DNA from: Megachile rotundata
Lineage: Eukaryota > Arthropoda > Insecta > Hymenoptera > Megachilidae
Assembly: GCF_050947335.1 (NCBI RefSeq)
Contig: NC_134995.1
Location: forward strand, 9,462,501-9,526,500
DNA: 64,000 nt
Direction of reading: 5' to 3'
Shown: positions 1-14,400 of the stretch, in pieces
Layout: each line of letters opens with the position of its first letter
How positions within the stretch are numbered: the first letter of the stretch is position 1
Made by a program: the position numbers and the translations under genes
The notes under the pieces: model-generated
The model's input: only the letters and a program-made list of their open reading frames with translations
Told to the model about the DNA's origin: nothing
The model's database searches: none

Positions 1-835
1 TCAGGCTCTACGGCAAGAACTCTTCGTACCATAAAATCTTCATATTTTTCCAACTGCGTTTGATCGTTTAAAATCATTCGAATGTCTGCATGTAAACAGA
101 TTTCACACATAAATATAGAATCGATAGTAGAGATCGTATTTTCTATTCGAAAAACCTACCGTTCGGATGTAATGGCTCTGAACATTCAGGACATGCTATG
201 TTAACTCTAGATTCTGAAATTTCAACCTTCAGATATTGTTGAAAACAGTCATAGCAACTACGATGATGACATGACTGAACCACAGGAAAAAATTCCACAG
301 GTAGTTCAGCCAAGCATAAAGGACATTCCATTAAACCATTTTCATTGCTCTGAAATAACATACGATTTATTGTATTTAGTTATCAATTCATGAATTTAAT
401 ATTTAAGTGGAATAATCTCTGAAGTTTCATTTTTCAGTTATGATATATACCTTTCCGGCAGAAGAAAGTACAGAGCCTTTACTGGAAGCACGTTGTAGAT
501 CTATGTTCTGAAACTGAAAATGGCTCGAACCATTACTTACTCTGGCTTCTCCTTTCTCAACATCTATAATTCGACTGCCAGCTGGTTCTTTAGCTAAAAA
601 AGAAATAATAAATGTTCAGAAAACAAGTAATTTTTATTTATATTCTTTATCTCGTTAGAATGTATGCATTACTTTTAGCATTCCTATTGCTGGAACTAGG
701 TGTCCTCACAATTCGACGTCCAATAAGTGGACTTGAGTATAATAACCGACGTAAAGAAAATCTTGGTAATATTCTCCGTGGTCGAGGAGCTGTACCACTG
801 CAGCCTCCTGAACTGCTATCATTTTCTTTGAACAT
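1..835 (-). CDS. Rnf19: RNF19-like RBR E3 ubiquitin ligase, 5' part (partial at left edge)
   Basis: RING-between-RING ubiquitin ligases of the RNF19/Dorfin type take ubiquitin from an E2 on RING1 and pass it through a RING2 cysteine to substrate; family members are membrane anchored. Coding exons read on the minus strand are 835-673, 593-451, 349-160 and 85-1; every junction has GT..AG and the phases fit (1, 0, 1). The ATG at 835 follows an in-frame TGA at 856-854. The N terminus is basic and low complexity. Exon 3 carries RING1: CPLCLAELP, then SCHHRSCYDCFQQYL and IACPECSEPLHPN. Exon 4 continues DIRMILND and YEDFMVRRVLAVEPD, as in RNF19. The IBR, RING2 and membrane helices would lie left of the window. 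Identification is by recalled family motifs; very sure of family, less of RNF19A versus B (insects usually have one). Confidence 0.92.
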
Positions 836-2482
836 TGTGAGTGGTATTATGGGTCACTACAGTTTCATTATTTTTCTCGCAAAATTAGGATGACTCAATC
901 TGTGTTAAATAACAAAAACAAGATTAAATAAATAAATACTAAGAATATTAAAGTTGTATATAATTCATATCCAATCATTAAATGTATAAAGTAAAATTAT
1001 AAACATTGGATCTGTTTTGAGCTCCTTTTCAGGTCTTCATTATAAATACTAAGTATATAAGTTATGGGATAATATAATAGAATAATTAATATAAATTAAA
1101 GTGTGTTGCTTTACAGTTTAATAATTGGATATTATACTGAAATTTAACATTCTTATTATGAATAATAAACCAATCAGCATTCAATTTTCATGTGCAATGG
1201 ATGTATAAATAAATATATTTAAAATGTTTTATGTATCATTTTTGAGAACATAATTCTATGAATCGCAGTAAAAATATTTTATGTCATATATTTACTTTAG
1301 AGATCAAATCAAAGGTGCAATAACCTTGACTCAAGATGTGGACTTACTCTCATGTTTACATTACTATGTCAAAGAGGATTGAAAAACTTAGGATAGAAAA
1401 CATGTCATCTGGTAAAAAAGTGAACTGAAAAAAAGTACTGACTCAGGAATTTAAATATTAATATTTCATGACTTATTATTGTGTACTGCTCGCGTATTAA
1501 TAAGGTGTGTAAACCAACTATAGTGTTTGATAGTTTTAGAATTCTGTATTAAAATATAAATACTAAACGTACGGTTTACAGACGATTATATTTTACGTCA
1601 TTGAGGCACGTGTAGTGTTACACGTATATAATTATATCGATCGTGTTAAATACAAAGTACAGGTTAATATAGCTGCAATATCTTGAACCGTGTGTTCACA
1701 CGTAAATAATTTAATAATAATAGAAATTTTATAATACGACAATTAAATCGTTGTATTTCACCATATGAAATTTCGTAGCATATGCATATCACTTTTTCAA
1801 CGCGTTACTTACGTTCACCAATTTATACGTTCTATAAAAATATCGATACTCTGGGTCAGATTCATATCATATTCAATTTTGTCTATATACGTACATTTTC
1901 TACTTTCACTAAAAAGGAATTATGCAGTCCATCAAGACAGTTGTCATCAATTACGATTTCTCCGCGTTCATGAGACGCATAAGTAATCGGTATTTCGAAA
2001 TCTTTAATATGTAACATAAAACATATAAGCACAAGTGTAATACAAAACAATTTATACGCTTCTGCAATAATTGATGAAATAACATTTGAGTGCACGATTA
2101 CATTTATTTTCTGAATGACTAGATCTAAATGCGTGAGTTATATCCGATTCGTAATAGTACTCAGAAGAATAACATGTTATTCAGAATAGTACAAAACATT
2201 CGACGAATACCTGTATCTAATTAAAATTTGGTAAACAAACTCGCTATGAAATGCAGAAAAAGTTTTTTAATACAAATTTCGACATTAACATATATACTTC
2301 ATATTCGATAATTCATTGAAAGTGCAAATGCCACAGTTTCAGTTCCACCAACGTGACGTTCACTCACAAAAAAAAGCGTAAAACTGGACGTTCTTTTTTC
2401 AAGGATACACTCAATGATAGTGATGAGAAACGTAAATTTAGTAAGGTATAGAAAATAATCGCCATTTGTAATGGACTTAAAT

Positions 2483-2527
2483 ATATACATATATATGTAT
2501 ATATATGTTGTGTATATATATACATGC
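2483..2527. repeat. TA/TATG microsatellite
   Basis: Alternating TATATACATATATATG-type simple sequence of about 45 bp in the RNF19-FMR1 gap. Confidence 0.8.
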
Positions 2528-2756
2528 ATTGCACAAAATATGTGTGCAATATATAGATTTTATTGCAATCGATTATGTTTTTACTTAAAATTCTTATAAA
2601 ATTAGAATCTGTATATAATTGTATTAAAGTAACAAAATGAACGTTTCAATTGAATACTGAGAAACCTTACGTATAGATGACTAGCGTTAACATAGGTGTG
2701 TTAAAAGTCCATGAACAAACATCAAGGAAACAGTATCCGAATGATGCGTAACGTAC

Positions 2757-2900
2757 CTCCTTCCTATTAACCAATACTTTCAAACTTATTACACCTTCAA
2801 TTACTAATAATAGTTTCACTATTATGGTCACTACTGGTACGTTGTATTACCGATAAGTTTCACTTATTTTGTTGGTTAAGGAAGTTCACTTGACACAACA
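2757..2900 (-). other. Possible 5' UTR exon and promoter-proximal region of the RNF19-like gene
   Basis: On the minus strand a good splice donor (GGAG|GTACGT) ends at 2757, about 1.9 kb upstream of the RNF19 ATG. The sequence upstream of it (about 2760-3000) is slightly less AT-rich than its surroundings. No coding potential is seen. The upstream limit is a guess; transcript data would decide. Confidence 0.35.
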
Positions 2901-3991
2901 GCTGACGGCTTCCGACTAAAGACTCATGATGACTATATATTAGATGAGTAACACAGTGATTCAAATGCAAAGGTGCATACAGCGCCCTCATACTGAAATC
3001 TCGGACCTATAAATCTGTGGTGAATATATTTAAAATATTGTAATATGACACCGTTCAAATTAAAATATAATTCGCTATAGAAATATATTAGTTATAATCT
3101 AATGGGTAAATATAATTAATAAAACTGAAAATCCTGTAAAAAATTATTATTTTTGTATCGCGTTTAATTGTTAAACATGGCTTACAAATATTAATTTATA
3201 GTATGCGTTTATAACAAAGTAAAAGATCATAATAACAAGCTTGGTAAATTTATTTTTAATTTTTGAACAATATGTACTTATAGTCTTTTATCCAGAGTGA
3301 TTCTTATCTAATGTATATGGAAACAGACTGTTCAATTTTTATAAATTTCCTTTTACAAAAGTACAAATATATAAAATCTTAATAAATCAATGGCAGAATG
3401 TATTTGCTTTTGTATATATATTTTTAATTAAATGATTTTGAAAGACTGTAAATTTTAGAAAACATATAGTTGATATATCAAAATTTGAATCTGTGTGGAA
3501 ATTATATTTATATGTTCCTTAAAATAGTTAAGTAGTTTAAAGAAAAATTGCTAAGACAAACATTAAATTGTAATGTAAGCGTCATCAATATTTTGGAAAC
3601 CTTACAAAAGAAATTAAACTAAGTTGAACACTTTTAACGACATATAACATAAGGAAGTTGAGGATAAGGACAAAGGTAGTATTTTAAAACGACTGTTAAG
3701 ATTAGAAAATGATTATCAATGTTTTGAAAAAATTGTGGTTCATCGTACTAATGACCGCTCTATGTACAGAAATGTTTTATTCTTAAATTATGCACAAATT
3801 GCAATCAATACAAATGTATCTGAAACAAGCAAGTTGGGGGATATCTCAGTTTTTTGGCTGCCATATGAATATTCAGATAAAATGGCAGCTATTTTGTTAG
3901 GTGTCAATGTGTTGCATCAACCGCCATGCGTTTTTGCAAAATCCATAAGACACGTCCGATTAGTTGTTGTCATATCCGGAAGAAGAGGCAA

Positions 3992-4046
3992 CTGTTTTAA
4001 ATTGACAGATAATTTTTCATATTCACTGATAATCAATTTAAAACAG
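3992..4046. repeat. Perfect 14-bp inverted repeat (hairpin)
   Basis: CTGTTTTAAATTGA at 3992-4005 is exactly complementary to TCAATTTAAAACAG at 4033-4046, with a 27-base loop. It lies downstream of the FMR1 stop, near the most likely poly(A) signal, so it may fold in the FMR1 3' end or be a small foldback relic. Confidence 0.6.
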
Positions 4047-5432
4047 CTAGCCGTATCTATTTTATAGCTTAGTATAGTAAAGCTAGTTTATTTTTTCAGA
4101 CATCCACATTTCGACTAAGTAGTATTATAGTAATAAAGGTATGCGCTAAGTCTGCACTTCAGCTAGATATCATAAAACATGTATCATTCCTTCTCTGGCA
4201 CATCATACATTGGTATTACTAAGTATACGTTTACTTTCTTTTTAAATCATGCGAAACAATGCAAAAACGAACGTCATATCAAATTCTAAAGTTTGATATA
4301 GTATGCTTAGACTGTAATAAAAAAAAAAAAGACTAAATTACGTGAAAAGTGAACCCGGAAATAAAAACCGACGTCTTGTGCACATCCATTTGTGTTCTTT
4401 CACAATCAAATAAGTCATTTTAGCATTCATTATGGTATTATTAATCAACACTCAGCATTGAAACATAAAAATCTAGTGTCATTAAATAACTCTACTAATA
4501 ATCGTAAACCAAAAAAAAAAAAAAAAAAAAAACTCAATCTTGTGAAGTAAATAGAAGGAACATCATTGGGAACGCCTTTTAACCAAGATTTCATGCAGCT
4601 GCCGCCTACCATTGTTATATCTAACAATGGAAATCCACTTTTTTGTCTTGCATCACATTACGCTTCATCCTAGTTCTGTCGCGAAATAAATATATCAAAT
4701 ATATTCACTTGGCTTTCTTTCATTTTCTTTCTAACATCGATATAAAAATAACACAAAACACGTACTCTTTTTGCAACGTATATCAATATCGTAAAATCGT
4801 AACAAACGCGTCAACAATTTCTTGCTGCAAACACTGCATTATTAAAAAAAATAAAAATTAACATTGAATTGATTACATTTTGTATCTCCGTACGTATTGT
4901 GTTATTTTTCCATGAACGTAGCGACATATCTAGGAGAAAGATGTTCGAATTGATAATTGACGTACGAGCCACGAATATCCAGCCTATTATTGGATCATTT
5001 CACGAATGATTAAGAAGTACTTTACAGTACATCCGAATTACTGTCACACAAGTTGGGAGCTCGGTATAAAAATGAGGCACAGTTTCACAATCAGGGGATT
5101 CTTTTTTCTTTTTACCAGATGCTTCTACTATCTCCCAATGAATGTATCCATATATCAAACATGATAGCATAATTACTATCATTAAACTAAACCATGCATG
5201 GATATTAATATGTGTCCTTAAATGTGTTTAAGGAGAATGACGATTTCTTAAACAACTGTCGTATTCTTATCGGTAGCAAACAGTCTTAACAACGAGCGTA
5301 GACTAAATCATGTCGCGTTCCATAATCGTGTAGTCCTTGCGTAGGTATGCGTCATGTTATGTGCCGGGTGTTAATAGCTCTCATCAGGTGTAGTGTTATA
5401 TGTAAGTAGCAGCTGTCGACCATACAGGTTAT

Positions 5433-8400
5433 TTAGCCACTGGTACCATTAACCAGAGCTTCCTTAGGCTTATTGCTCTGTTGCATACGAGGATGACGAG
5501 GCCGTGGTTCTCTTTGGCCTTTAGGCCCTTGGGAACTGTTGTTAGTAGTAGAAACGTCATTTGCTGGTGTTCCTTCTTTACTAGTTACAGTTGATTGGTC
5601 GCCTGGGCCGGCATTACTGCCTAAACCAAAGCACAGATTAACTTTAAGCATTTCTACATGAATCTTTCTTCAGGAATTACTTATATAACCTTCGCACGGC
5701 GGACTGCGTGGAGTTATAATCAAATTTGTACTATAAGTTTAGTTGTACGTGTGGTAGATTGACACTGAGTCCGTCGTTCGTAGGTTATGTTCATATAATA
5801 AATTTTAGCAAAACCGATCGTCCCAAAGAGCTATAGCTGCTTTGTGTAGTTACCTTTTTGATTATTCGTTGGTGTAACGCTACGTTGTCGAGAACGCCGA
5901 AGCCGTCTTCGCCTTATACCTTTAGGTCCTCCTTCCACACTTGATACCGACTCTATGCATATACAAACCATTGTGACCATCTTTTCATATAATATAATAA
6001 AGCATGACTGGCAGTTAAAATGATAACGAGTTTAAAGCTACACTGCATTCGTTAGTAACGTGCATTAGTAGTTGTCATTGATATTGTTAGTGTTAGATGG
6101 TCACAAGTGTTTGCTTCACAATCCATGCGAACTTCAAAAGCACTTTAGTTTACTATTCTATCGTCTTTAGGACAGAACGGTAGTGCTGTTATGAAGTATT
6201 ATTTACAAAAAATATGTTACTACCTCTATCGATGCTTGAAACATCTTGGCTGTCGAGAACTGTGTCTTCGTCATCGGTTGTTCGGCGACGTTCGTCTCTA
6301 CGATCTCTACGTTGAGTTGGAGGACGACCTTGTCTACCACCCATATACCCTGAATTGCCTGCACCTTGATGGCCACCTCTTGGCGGTAGATCTCTTACTC
6401 GATCTTCACTTCCGTCTAAGGTGTCTCGGCGTAACCCTGTAAAATAAAGGAAATCTATAACGAATACGAAATTAAAAGAAATATAACACCATTGAACACA
6501 AAACAGCTTAATGCAAAACAAACGTAACGATGAAAGATTAGTATCCTTACTTGCAGTTGATGATGGTCAATGTAGCATCTAACACGCTAGTAATGATGCT
6601 TCCCGTTATAACAATTAAGGGTATTAATTAGGAGTGAACAGGCATCTTTGGAAATAAGTTCAGTAGCGTTTTAATTTCTTCATCTAACGTTAAATATTTA
6701 TATTTGTACAAATTTGTGTGAATCAAAATAAAAGATGTGTAACACCAAAAAATACGCAATGCAATCATTACGACTTAATATTTTATAAATTAATTAATCA
6801 GATTAATATGAAATACTTTACAAGACAAATTTTATTACAAAACGTATATAAGTACAATTTTAATAAAAATAATAACATAATTATTTCTTATTTATCAACT
6901 TGCAAACAACCTGCATTGTGAAAACAATACTTAATTTTGTTAGTGTTTAAAAGGAAATTAATTCTAATTACATTCAATGTGTTATTTAGTAAGATGGAAA
7001 CGAGAAGTTCAAACTTGTTATACAAGTTATGTATTATAAATTTATCATGAAATGTTTGTTATTTTGTAAAAAATAATTATTCTTAAGATATAGGAGGTGA
7101 TTCGACAATTCGCACACAAAATAAAATTATATATTTAGTTTTTAAATAATCAGTAAATCAGATGTATCACACACCATAAATTATTTAGCTACTACATGCA
7201 TTTCCATTGAACACGTACATGCAAATGCATATGGTTGCGGTTATCTTCTATAACGTTATAATTCCATATTTTACGTAATAACGTTTTACAAATGCGAATT
7301 GTTAACGTATCTATAGATATTAGGACGACATCAAGTAATTATGACAAAACACAATGAATTACGAGTAACGATGTACAGATAAAAAACTAAATAGCTGAAA
7401 CGGTTTGATAACAAGTATAGTTTCAAATTTATATATTCCAACAATGAAAATATACTAACAACTATAAAGAAATATTGACGATAGCCAAATTTGACTTCAA
7501 CAGATTAAATTACTGTTTTTAACATAACCAATACTCATGAATAAATTATAATAATAAAAAATAATATATACTTTATTTGTATACTTTTCGGTCAATATAT
7601 TCTTGTTCGTATTAATACATTTACAAATGTTGAAACTTTCAGTTTTTGGAAATCATAAAGAAACTTGTGAATATATTATTTGAAGAGTATTTGAAAAAAT
7701 GAATTACAGTAAAAACTCGTTTATCCGAACCCATATTGTTAACATTCCTGATTTATTTAATACAACCGATTAAAAGAAAATACCTTATTGAAAATATTAA
7801 TTAAATTTAAAGAAAAACTTTAAAGTGATATTTCTCGCTGTAGAGTTACACATATATTTTATTTCATCACTTAACTGTTAGGTGTAAAAAAGTATTTAAA
7901 TACATACAATTTCTCTACAGGTTACTAAAAGTATACAATTTATTGTATAACAAAGATCGAATAAATGGTATATTATAGTAAGTTACATATTCTACAAAAG
8001 GGATTGCATTTCATTTAAGCGTTTCATATATTAGAAAGATGATAATCGGAGTATCAGATAATCCAGATCAAACGTCGCTTAATCAAATCCGAATAAATGA
8101 GTTTCTACTATAAACCTTGTATTATAATAATAATCCTAGCCCTGATTTAACTTCAACAATTTATCAAATGTTACTTTGCGACAAGACGCCCTCTGTCTTT
8201 AAAATCTCTGGGTTCTCTACTGTCTCTGGTGTTGGGTCCACCGCTTCTGCCATTACGTTTTTGTGTGTTCTCTACATTGTTGATATAGTCAGTAATAGTA
8301 TTACCGGCATTGTGTCTGGTGGAAGGCCTACCCCTGCCACGTCCACGAGATTGACCACCACGGCCTCCACGACCTCCACCACCTTCCTCTGGGCCGGTAA

Positions 8401-11400
8401 TCATTCCTCGTCTTGTTGGAGGAAAATTGGGCATTGGTCCTGTTGTTGAACCGTGCATGCTTCTTAGTTGTTGGTCAATTTCTAATTTTTCTTGCCGTAA
8501 CTGTTCTACTTCCTTTAAAAGAAATAATAACAAACAATAAATAAAACTTATTCGGACTATAAAATATAACCACACGTGTTCTTTCGGTTTTACTATAGTT
8601 ACCTTTAGGTGTGCCAAATGGTACTCTAGTAACATTTTGGCACTAGCAATACTTTCAACAGTACCAACAAACACAAAGGGCACCTGACCCTCTTCTCTAG
8701 GGATTGTTGGTTGAGGTTCGTTGTCTCCTTCTATTTTTACTCGCACCTGAAATTTAAAATTACATATCATGTTTATTTAATTGTCACTTATTCAATGTAG
8801 TAACTTCTTTTAATTAGAATCTTTCTAATTATTAGTCATGAACCTACTCAAATAATAGAAGCAAGAATAATATGATACTTACCACACCACTTTTATCAAC
8901 TATTTCTTGTATTACACGACCATTCTTTCCAATTACTTTGCCTACCAGAACACGCGGTACTTGTATAGATTCTTCACTATATTCGAGCATAGATCGAGCC
9001 TTTTTAACAGCTTCGTGTGTCTGTAATTGAAAAATCATGTATTATTTGGTATTTTAAGAGTGGTTGATTAAAAATAGTTTAATTACGATTATTTCACCTC
9101 TCCATATATTTTGAAGGTGCACGAATTTTCTTCTAATTCTATATTCGTAATTCCATCAACTTTCCTAGCTTGCTGAATATTTGCGCCATGAGCACCAATT
9201 GCTAAACCCATCAAGTCTTCCCGAACATTAAATTCATCTGTGTATCTAAAAAAATATTGTTCTTTCTTAATTTTTTATCTTTTGATAAACGTAAGATTCA
9301 CTTTTCTGCTGAAATAATGCAAGATTTACAATATATATGTATAAATTATTTTGATATATAACGATGAAGTATTATAGTTTTGTTATTTATATTGACTATT
9401 CGCCTAATGTTAACTGCTAATACTAAAACATATTATACCAAAAACATAAGTTTTGATTATTTATGAACACTTTTTATGTATCCTAATAATACAAAACATG
9501 AAATTTCGTATTTTTATTAACATAAAATTTGGATCTTTCTCAGTAACATGCAATATCACTTTGAATTACAGTATGATTGTAAAGAATGTAACGTATATCG
9601 ATAAAATTTAAATTCTTGTCAGTGGCTTGCATTTTGGCAGATGAAAATAAGAGAAAAATGTCATATTATGTAACATGAAATGCACATAACACATATTACA
9701 AATTACAATAAAGAAATTACACATTGCAAACAAATTTGTAAGCTTAGTTTGAGATGGAGGACATTTGTTCTAATTCATGTTTGATTAACCTCGTTAACAA
9801 ATTTCATATTAAACGAAAATTAAAATTTGATGAAATTTTAATGTGCAATACATATTTCAATTTGTAATTACATACAGTACACACTTATGCACACTTACAC
9901 AAGCTATTGCTGCCGATATATCAAGTTTGATACACTAACAAATAAATATCAAAAGTATACATACAATTTATATTAAAAAATAAGCTTATGTCGTACGTAT
10001 TACAGAAGAAACATTTAAGACTTAATATAGTTAAAGGAAAATGAAATTATAAATGTATAAAACATGCAAATATATTGCTATTAAAACAGAACAATTATTA
10101 TATCATGATCTTGATTGTTAAACTAAAATAAGCTAATGAAATTTTTTCCCTTTCCAATAATTAATATATTCGTATATATTTTATTTAACCCCCCCCAAAT
10201 TACACTAGTAAAAGCAATTGGAAAGTATGTGACGATAAATTTCTAATACCTATAATGATAGCTACAAAATATTGCAGTATAAAATGATAATAAAAATGAT
10301 TCTGAATTTATATACTAAAAAAAAAAAGAATGGATAAAATTAATTTTAATATAACCAGAAACACACTTGTTGCATTTCGTTCTAAGTATAATATTCTATT
10401 ATAATTATTGATTAAATAGGGTATAAATACTTCAGATGTTTTTACAAAGGTATACAAACAAAAATAAGCAATATCAAAAAATTAAGAATATCATAATAAC
10501 CTAAAGAAAATTACATATTATTTAAATTTGCAGATAATTACAATGTATTACATTTTCAATAAATCTTGTTGAAACTTTGTAAATAAACTATGTACATTTA
10601 AGACATGTGAGATAGAGCCACCAGTTATTTAATGTTTTTATGCAAGGCACTTAATATATCAGTGTTTCTCAAACATTGGCAGGCTGGAATATAATAATTT
10701 TTTATATGGAATAAATAAATAAACTTAAAACTCTACTCAAACACATCAATGTATGAAAAAAAAGAGAAGAAAAAAAAAGGAAGAAACTGATCACAGCTAC
10801 ACGTTTATGTTTGTTCACTATTTTATCAATCATTTAAAATTGTACTACAAAACACATAATAAACGGAAAAGAATAAATAAATTTTGTATGTCAGTGTATT
10901 TAAAGCATTTGAGTTTCAGTGAATAATCTACATAACGCCGAAGCATGCACATTTATAGTGTAGTTTCGTTTCTGATTTGGGAAATGCAGCTGTGTAATTT
11001 GTCATACAATAAGCTAAACTTAAGTCTAAACCACGCTGCTGTGATCTCACCTTGAATTTGTTTTCACTCCTGCCTCAAAGTCTGAGACACGCTGATATAT
11101 AAAGTTTGAAGATCTAAATTTGCTGAAATGAGAAAGAAACTCTGGTGTAACTCAGTGGAAATTCATGTACAAGATAACCCTATCCCGTGTCCCTGCCATT
11201 CTGTCTGTTTGCTCCTTGCAAATAAATTTATAAGCCTTCATTTTAAATCCACTTCCCAAAGTATTTATGTGAAATAAATAATTTATAGTAATTCTTTTAC
11301 CCATAAAATAAATATTAAATTATTATTTAGTGTGTTGTAAAAAGTAATTGCTGTAACATTGCATGTTCCATAATATATGTATTATTGTAATTTGTTTAAT

Positions 11401-14400
11401 CTAAAAATAAAACATAATGCTCTATAGTCAATTTCGCCTCTTTCTATGTTAATTGTTTCATTGTAAACATACCTGTACGAAAATGAATTAGTGTCCAGCA
11501 TTATCATTAGAAAATTTATCCCCAATTTCTACTGAACTACTAAAATTTGATAAACATTATTATCTACATAATAAAAATGATACAAACCCGTTATTTGAAC
11601 GTTTGGAAAAGTGTGTAATGTTAATCTAAAAATATGCTTATATTAAAAAAAAAATAGTTATCGAGTTCAAAAAAACAATATGGTAACTTTAAACAGATTT
11701 TAAATCTAAGCAATTGCATGTATAAGTAGCTGAAACAAAATGACATTGTTTATTGCAGAAACATGTAAAGCATCTAAAACTACAAAGATATATGTGAATT
11801 TTTATGATTATTAATGTACAAGCATTTTGCTTAATAAATTGTATTTTGAACGAGTTCAAGTAATCATGTAAAGAATAATCAAAAATTTTTTTAGAAGAAT
11901 AATTTATTTTAATGAAGATTCATAAAATGTACTGAAATATGCAAATACATGCATGTTGAATCTATATGAGAATTGAATTATTAATAGAAGCCATTTATTA
12001 TAGCCAGTTACCTATAAATAGATAATTATATTTATTGTAAAATTGACTCCAGTAAAATACTGTTTAAACTTTTCTATTTCTAGCGAGTACAGCAATTTCT
12101 GTACTTTAGAGAAACTTAATATATTATCACTTATATATAGATGTTATTATAATTAAAAAACTGAAAAGAAAATTAATAAAAAACAATAAATAAAGTTAGT
12201 TTCAATTTTAATACGAAAAAGGTATGTTATTAGTGAGTATAATTCATCGTTTTATTTATAGCTGATGACCGCGATCAGCGAATAATAGAAATTGTAGCAT
12301 ATTTCTATATAATGAATATTATAAGTAAACAAAAGAATATGTCAATAAAAAGTGACATTCACTAAAGACAGATGAAAGAATACAATATGTGCAGATGTAT
12401 TACTATATGCACATCGTGCTCTTGTGATTGGCAAAAGTATGAGAAGATGATATCTGACACACAAAATTGTGTATGTATTTTAAAACTGCTATATGTAAAA
12501 TTGATTAAATATTGTATATACAATCACAACTGTAACATGTGGAAATGAAAACATTTGTAGTGTGACTACATGACATTCATGAAAATTATATGATGTTGAA
12601 GCAAACATATTAATTACTGATTGGAAATCTTGTGAATTTTTTCTGCCAGTAAATGCAAACCACAGACAGGATGGTAACCAGGACAGTATATGGATAGGGG
12701 CAGGTATTAAGTATCACAAGATTTTTTGTTAATTGCAACACCAAATCTAATAGTTTACTTACCCCCCGATTGTTTGAAGTTTAGTGGATTCTAGTTGACG
12801 CGCTGCTTCTTCTGTTCTTTTTAAAAGCAACACCTGTAACATACATAAAATATTGTACAATATATAATAGTATATAAGCTGAAAATGTGTACGTTTCGAC
12901 CGGCGAGAAATGTTTGATAATTGTACGTTAATGTACTACATTAAAGGAAAAGCGGAACTTAATTAGAATTAATTTTATGACCCCACCTTTTGCGATAAGT
13001 TTCTAAAGTGCATTTCTTGGAGCATGCTACTGTGACGATGTAAATTTTCGTGACGGGAGATGGCCAGCAATACTCCTCGTTCAGGCACATATCGGCACAC
13101 TGCCGCCCCTATCGCTTTTTGAAATTCCTTATGTGCATTTTCCATTTTGGCACTGTAAACATTAAAATGATTTATAATGAAAGGCATATATCTATCAAAA
13201 TTTCTTCATTTGTTTAAAGAACCATTTCAATATTTCAATACATACAACTCTCTTAGATCTTCAGGTACTTCAATTTCGATCTTGTAAAACGTATTTTTAT
13301 CAATAGGGGGATTTGAATTTTTTGCCCTTAGTCGCTCACTAGCTACAATTTCAGTATAAGCGCACTCCCACCCCGAATATTCAACTACTTGAAAACCTCC
13401 TTTACTCATCTGAAACAATAATTTTAGTATTGAAATATTTGTATATAAAGTTGATAAAAATGGATTATTTAAATTTTTTATTTATTGAAATCACACTTAA
13501 TAATGTCTGATACAAAATTTATGCGACAATAAATAATGTTATAAATATCAAATTTGATAAAAACGACATATCTTCATTTTGATAAATAATATCAGGAAAC
13601 GTTAACAGTTATAATCTAACCTTAATGACCGCTTTCCACCATCCCCATGCTTCATGCTCATTGGACCTAGAAAATACCTCAATCTCCTGGTTCTCCTGAA
13701 ATTCAGATTTTTGACCATCTTTTGGAGGTAGACGTACTTGAGCAAATGGAAATTTTGATTCTGGTTGCCAGCTAAAAAGAATGCAAAATATTTGTTATTA
13801 AATATATATAAACATGTTGCATAATATTATAAAATCTTCTATATAAAGCTACAACGCAAACATTATAATAAATTTTGTCCATTAGGTACATGTTATATAT
13901 AAAACATGTGAAAAATTAGATTGAAAATATATATAAAAATATGTTTTTGTAAACAAATTTAAATATACTATGATTATAATGTTCGTTGCATTAATATTGC
14001 TATCTATAATCAAATTGTTAAATCCTCTATTGAACCTTATTTATACACTATACCATATAATTAAATATAGTATAGCATCAAAGTTATAAATAAAAAGACA
14101 AATGTTGCTTCAATATTTATTCCATATACTAAATCTTATCAATATCGTTATCTACTAAGATTTATATAAAATTTATTTTAACTAACAAAGCAACTGATAA
14201 AGCTAACAGCTTATAAAAATCAGTTGCATTAAGCTTCGAAGATGACTCATAACATTTAAAAATGTTTAAAGAATTATTTATCGTTGATACACAAAAATAA
14301 ATACGAAAACTGAAAGTACTAAACAATGACACTAAATAATATGCATAACAAATGCATATTTTTCGAATTTATCGTTTCAGCTATTGAAAATATTAGTTTC

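Larger units (their letters stand above)
836..5432. other. AT-rich gap: RNF19 5' intron/UTR and FMR1 3' UTR
   Basis: No reading frame here has coding character. The left part should hold the RNF19 leader intron. The right part, next to the FMR1 stop at 5433, should be FMR1 3' UTR; the first canonical poly(A) signal I see on the minus strand is at 4092-4087 (TTTATT on the plus strand), giving a 3' UTR of about 1.3 kb. A TATA/TATG simple repeat lies at 2483-2527 and an A-run at 4509-4530. Confidence 0.55.

Noticed and set aside
3735..4067. 110-codon open frame left of FMR1
   Set aside because: No recognisable motif, low-complexity AT-rich codons, lies where FMR1 3' UTR is expected.
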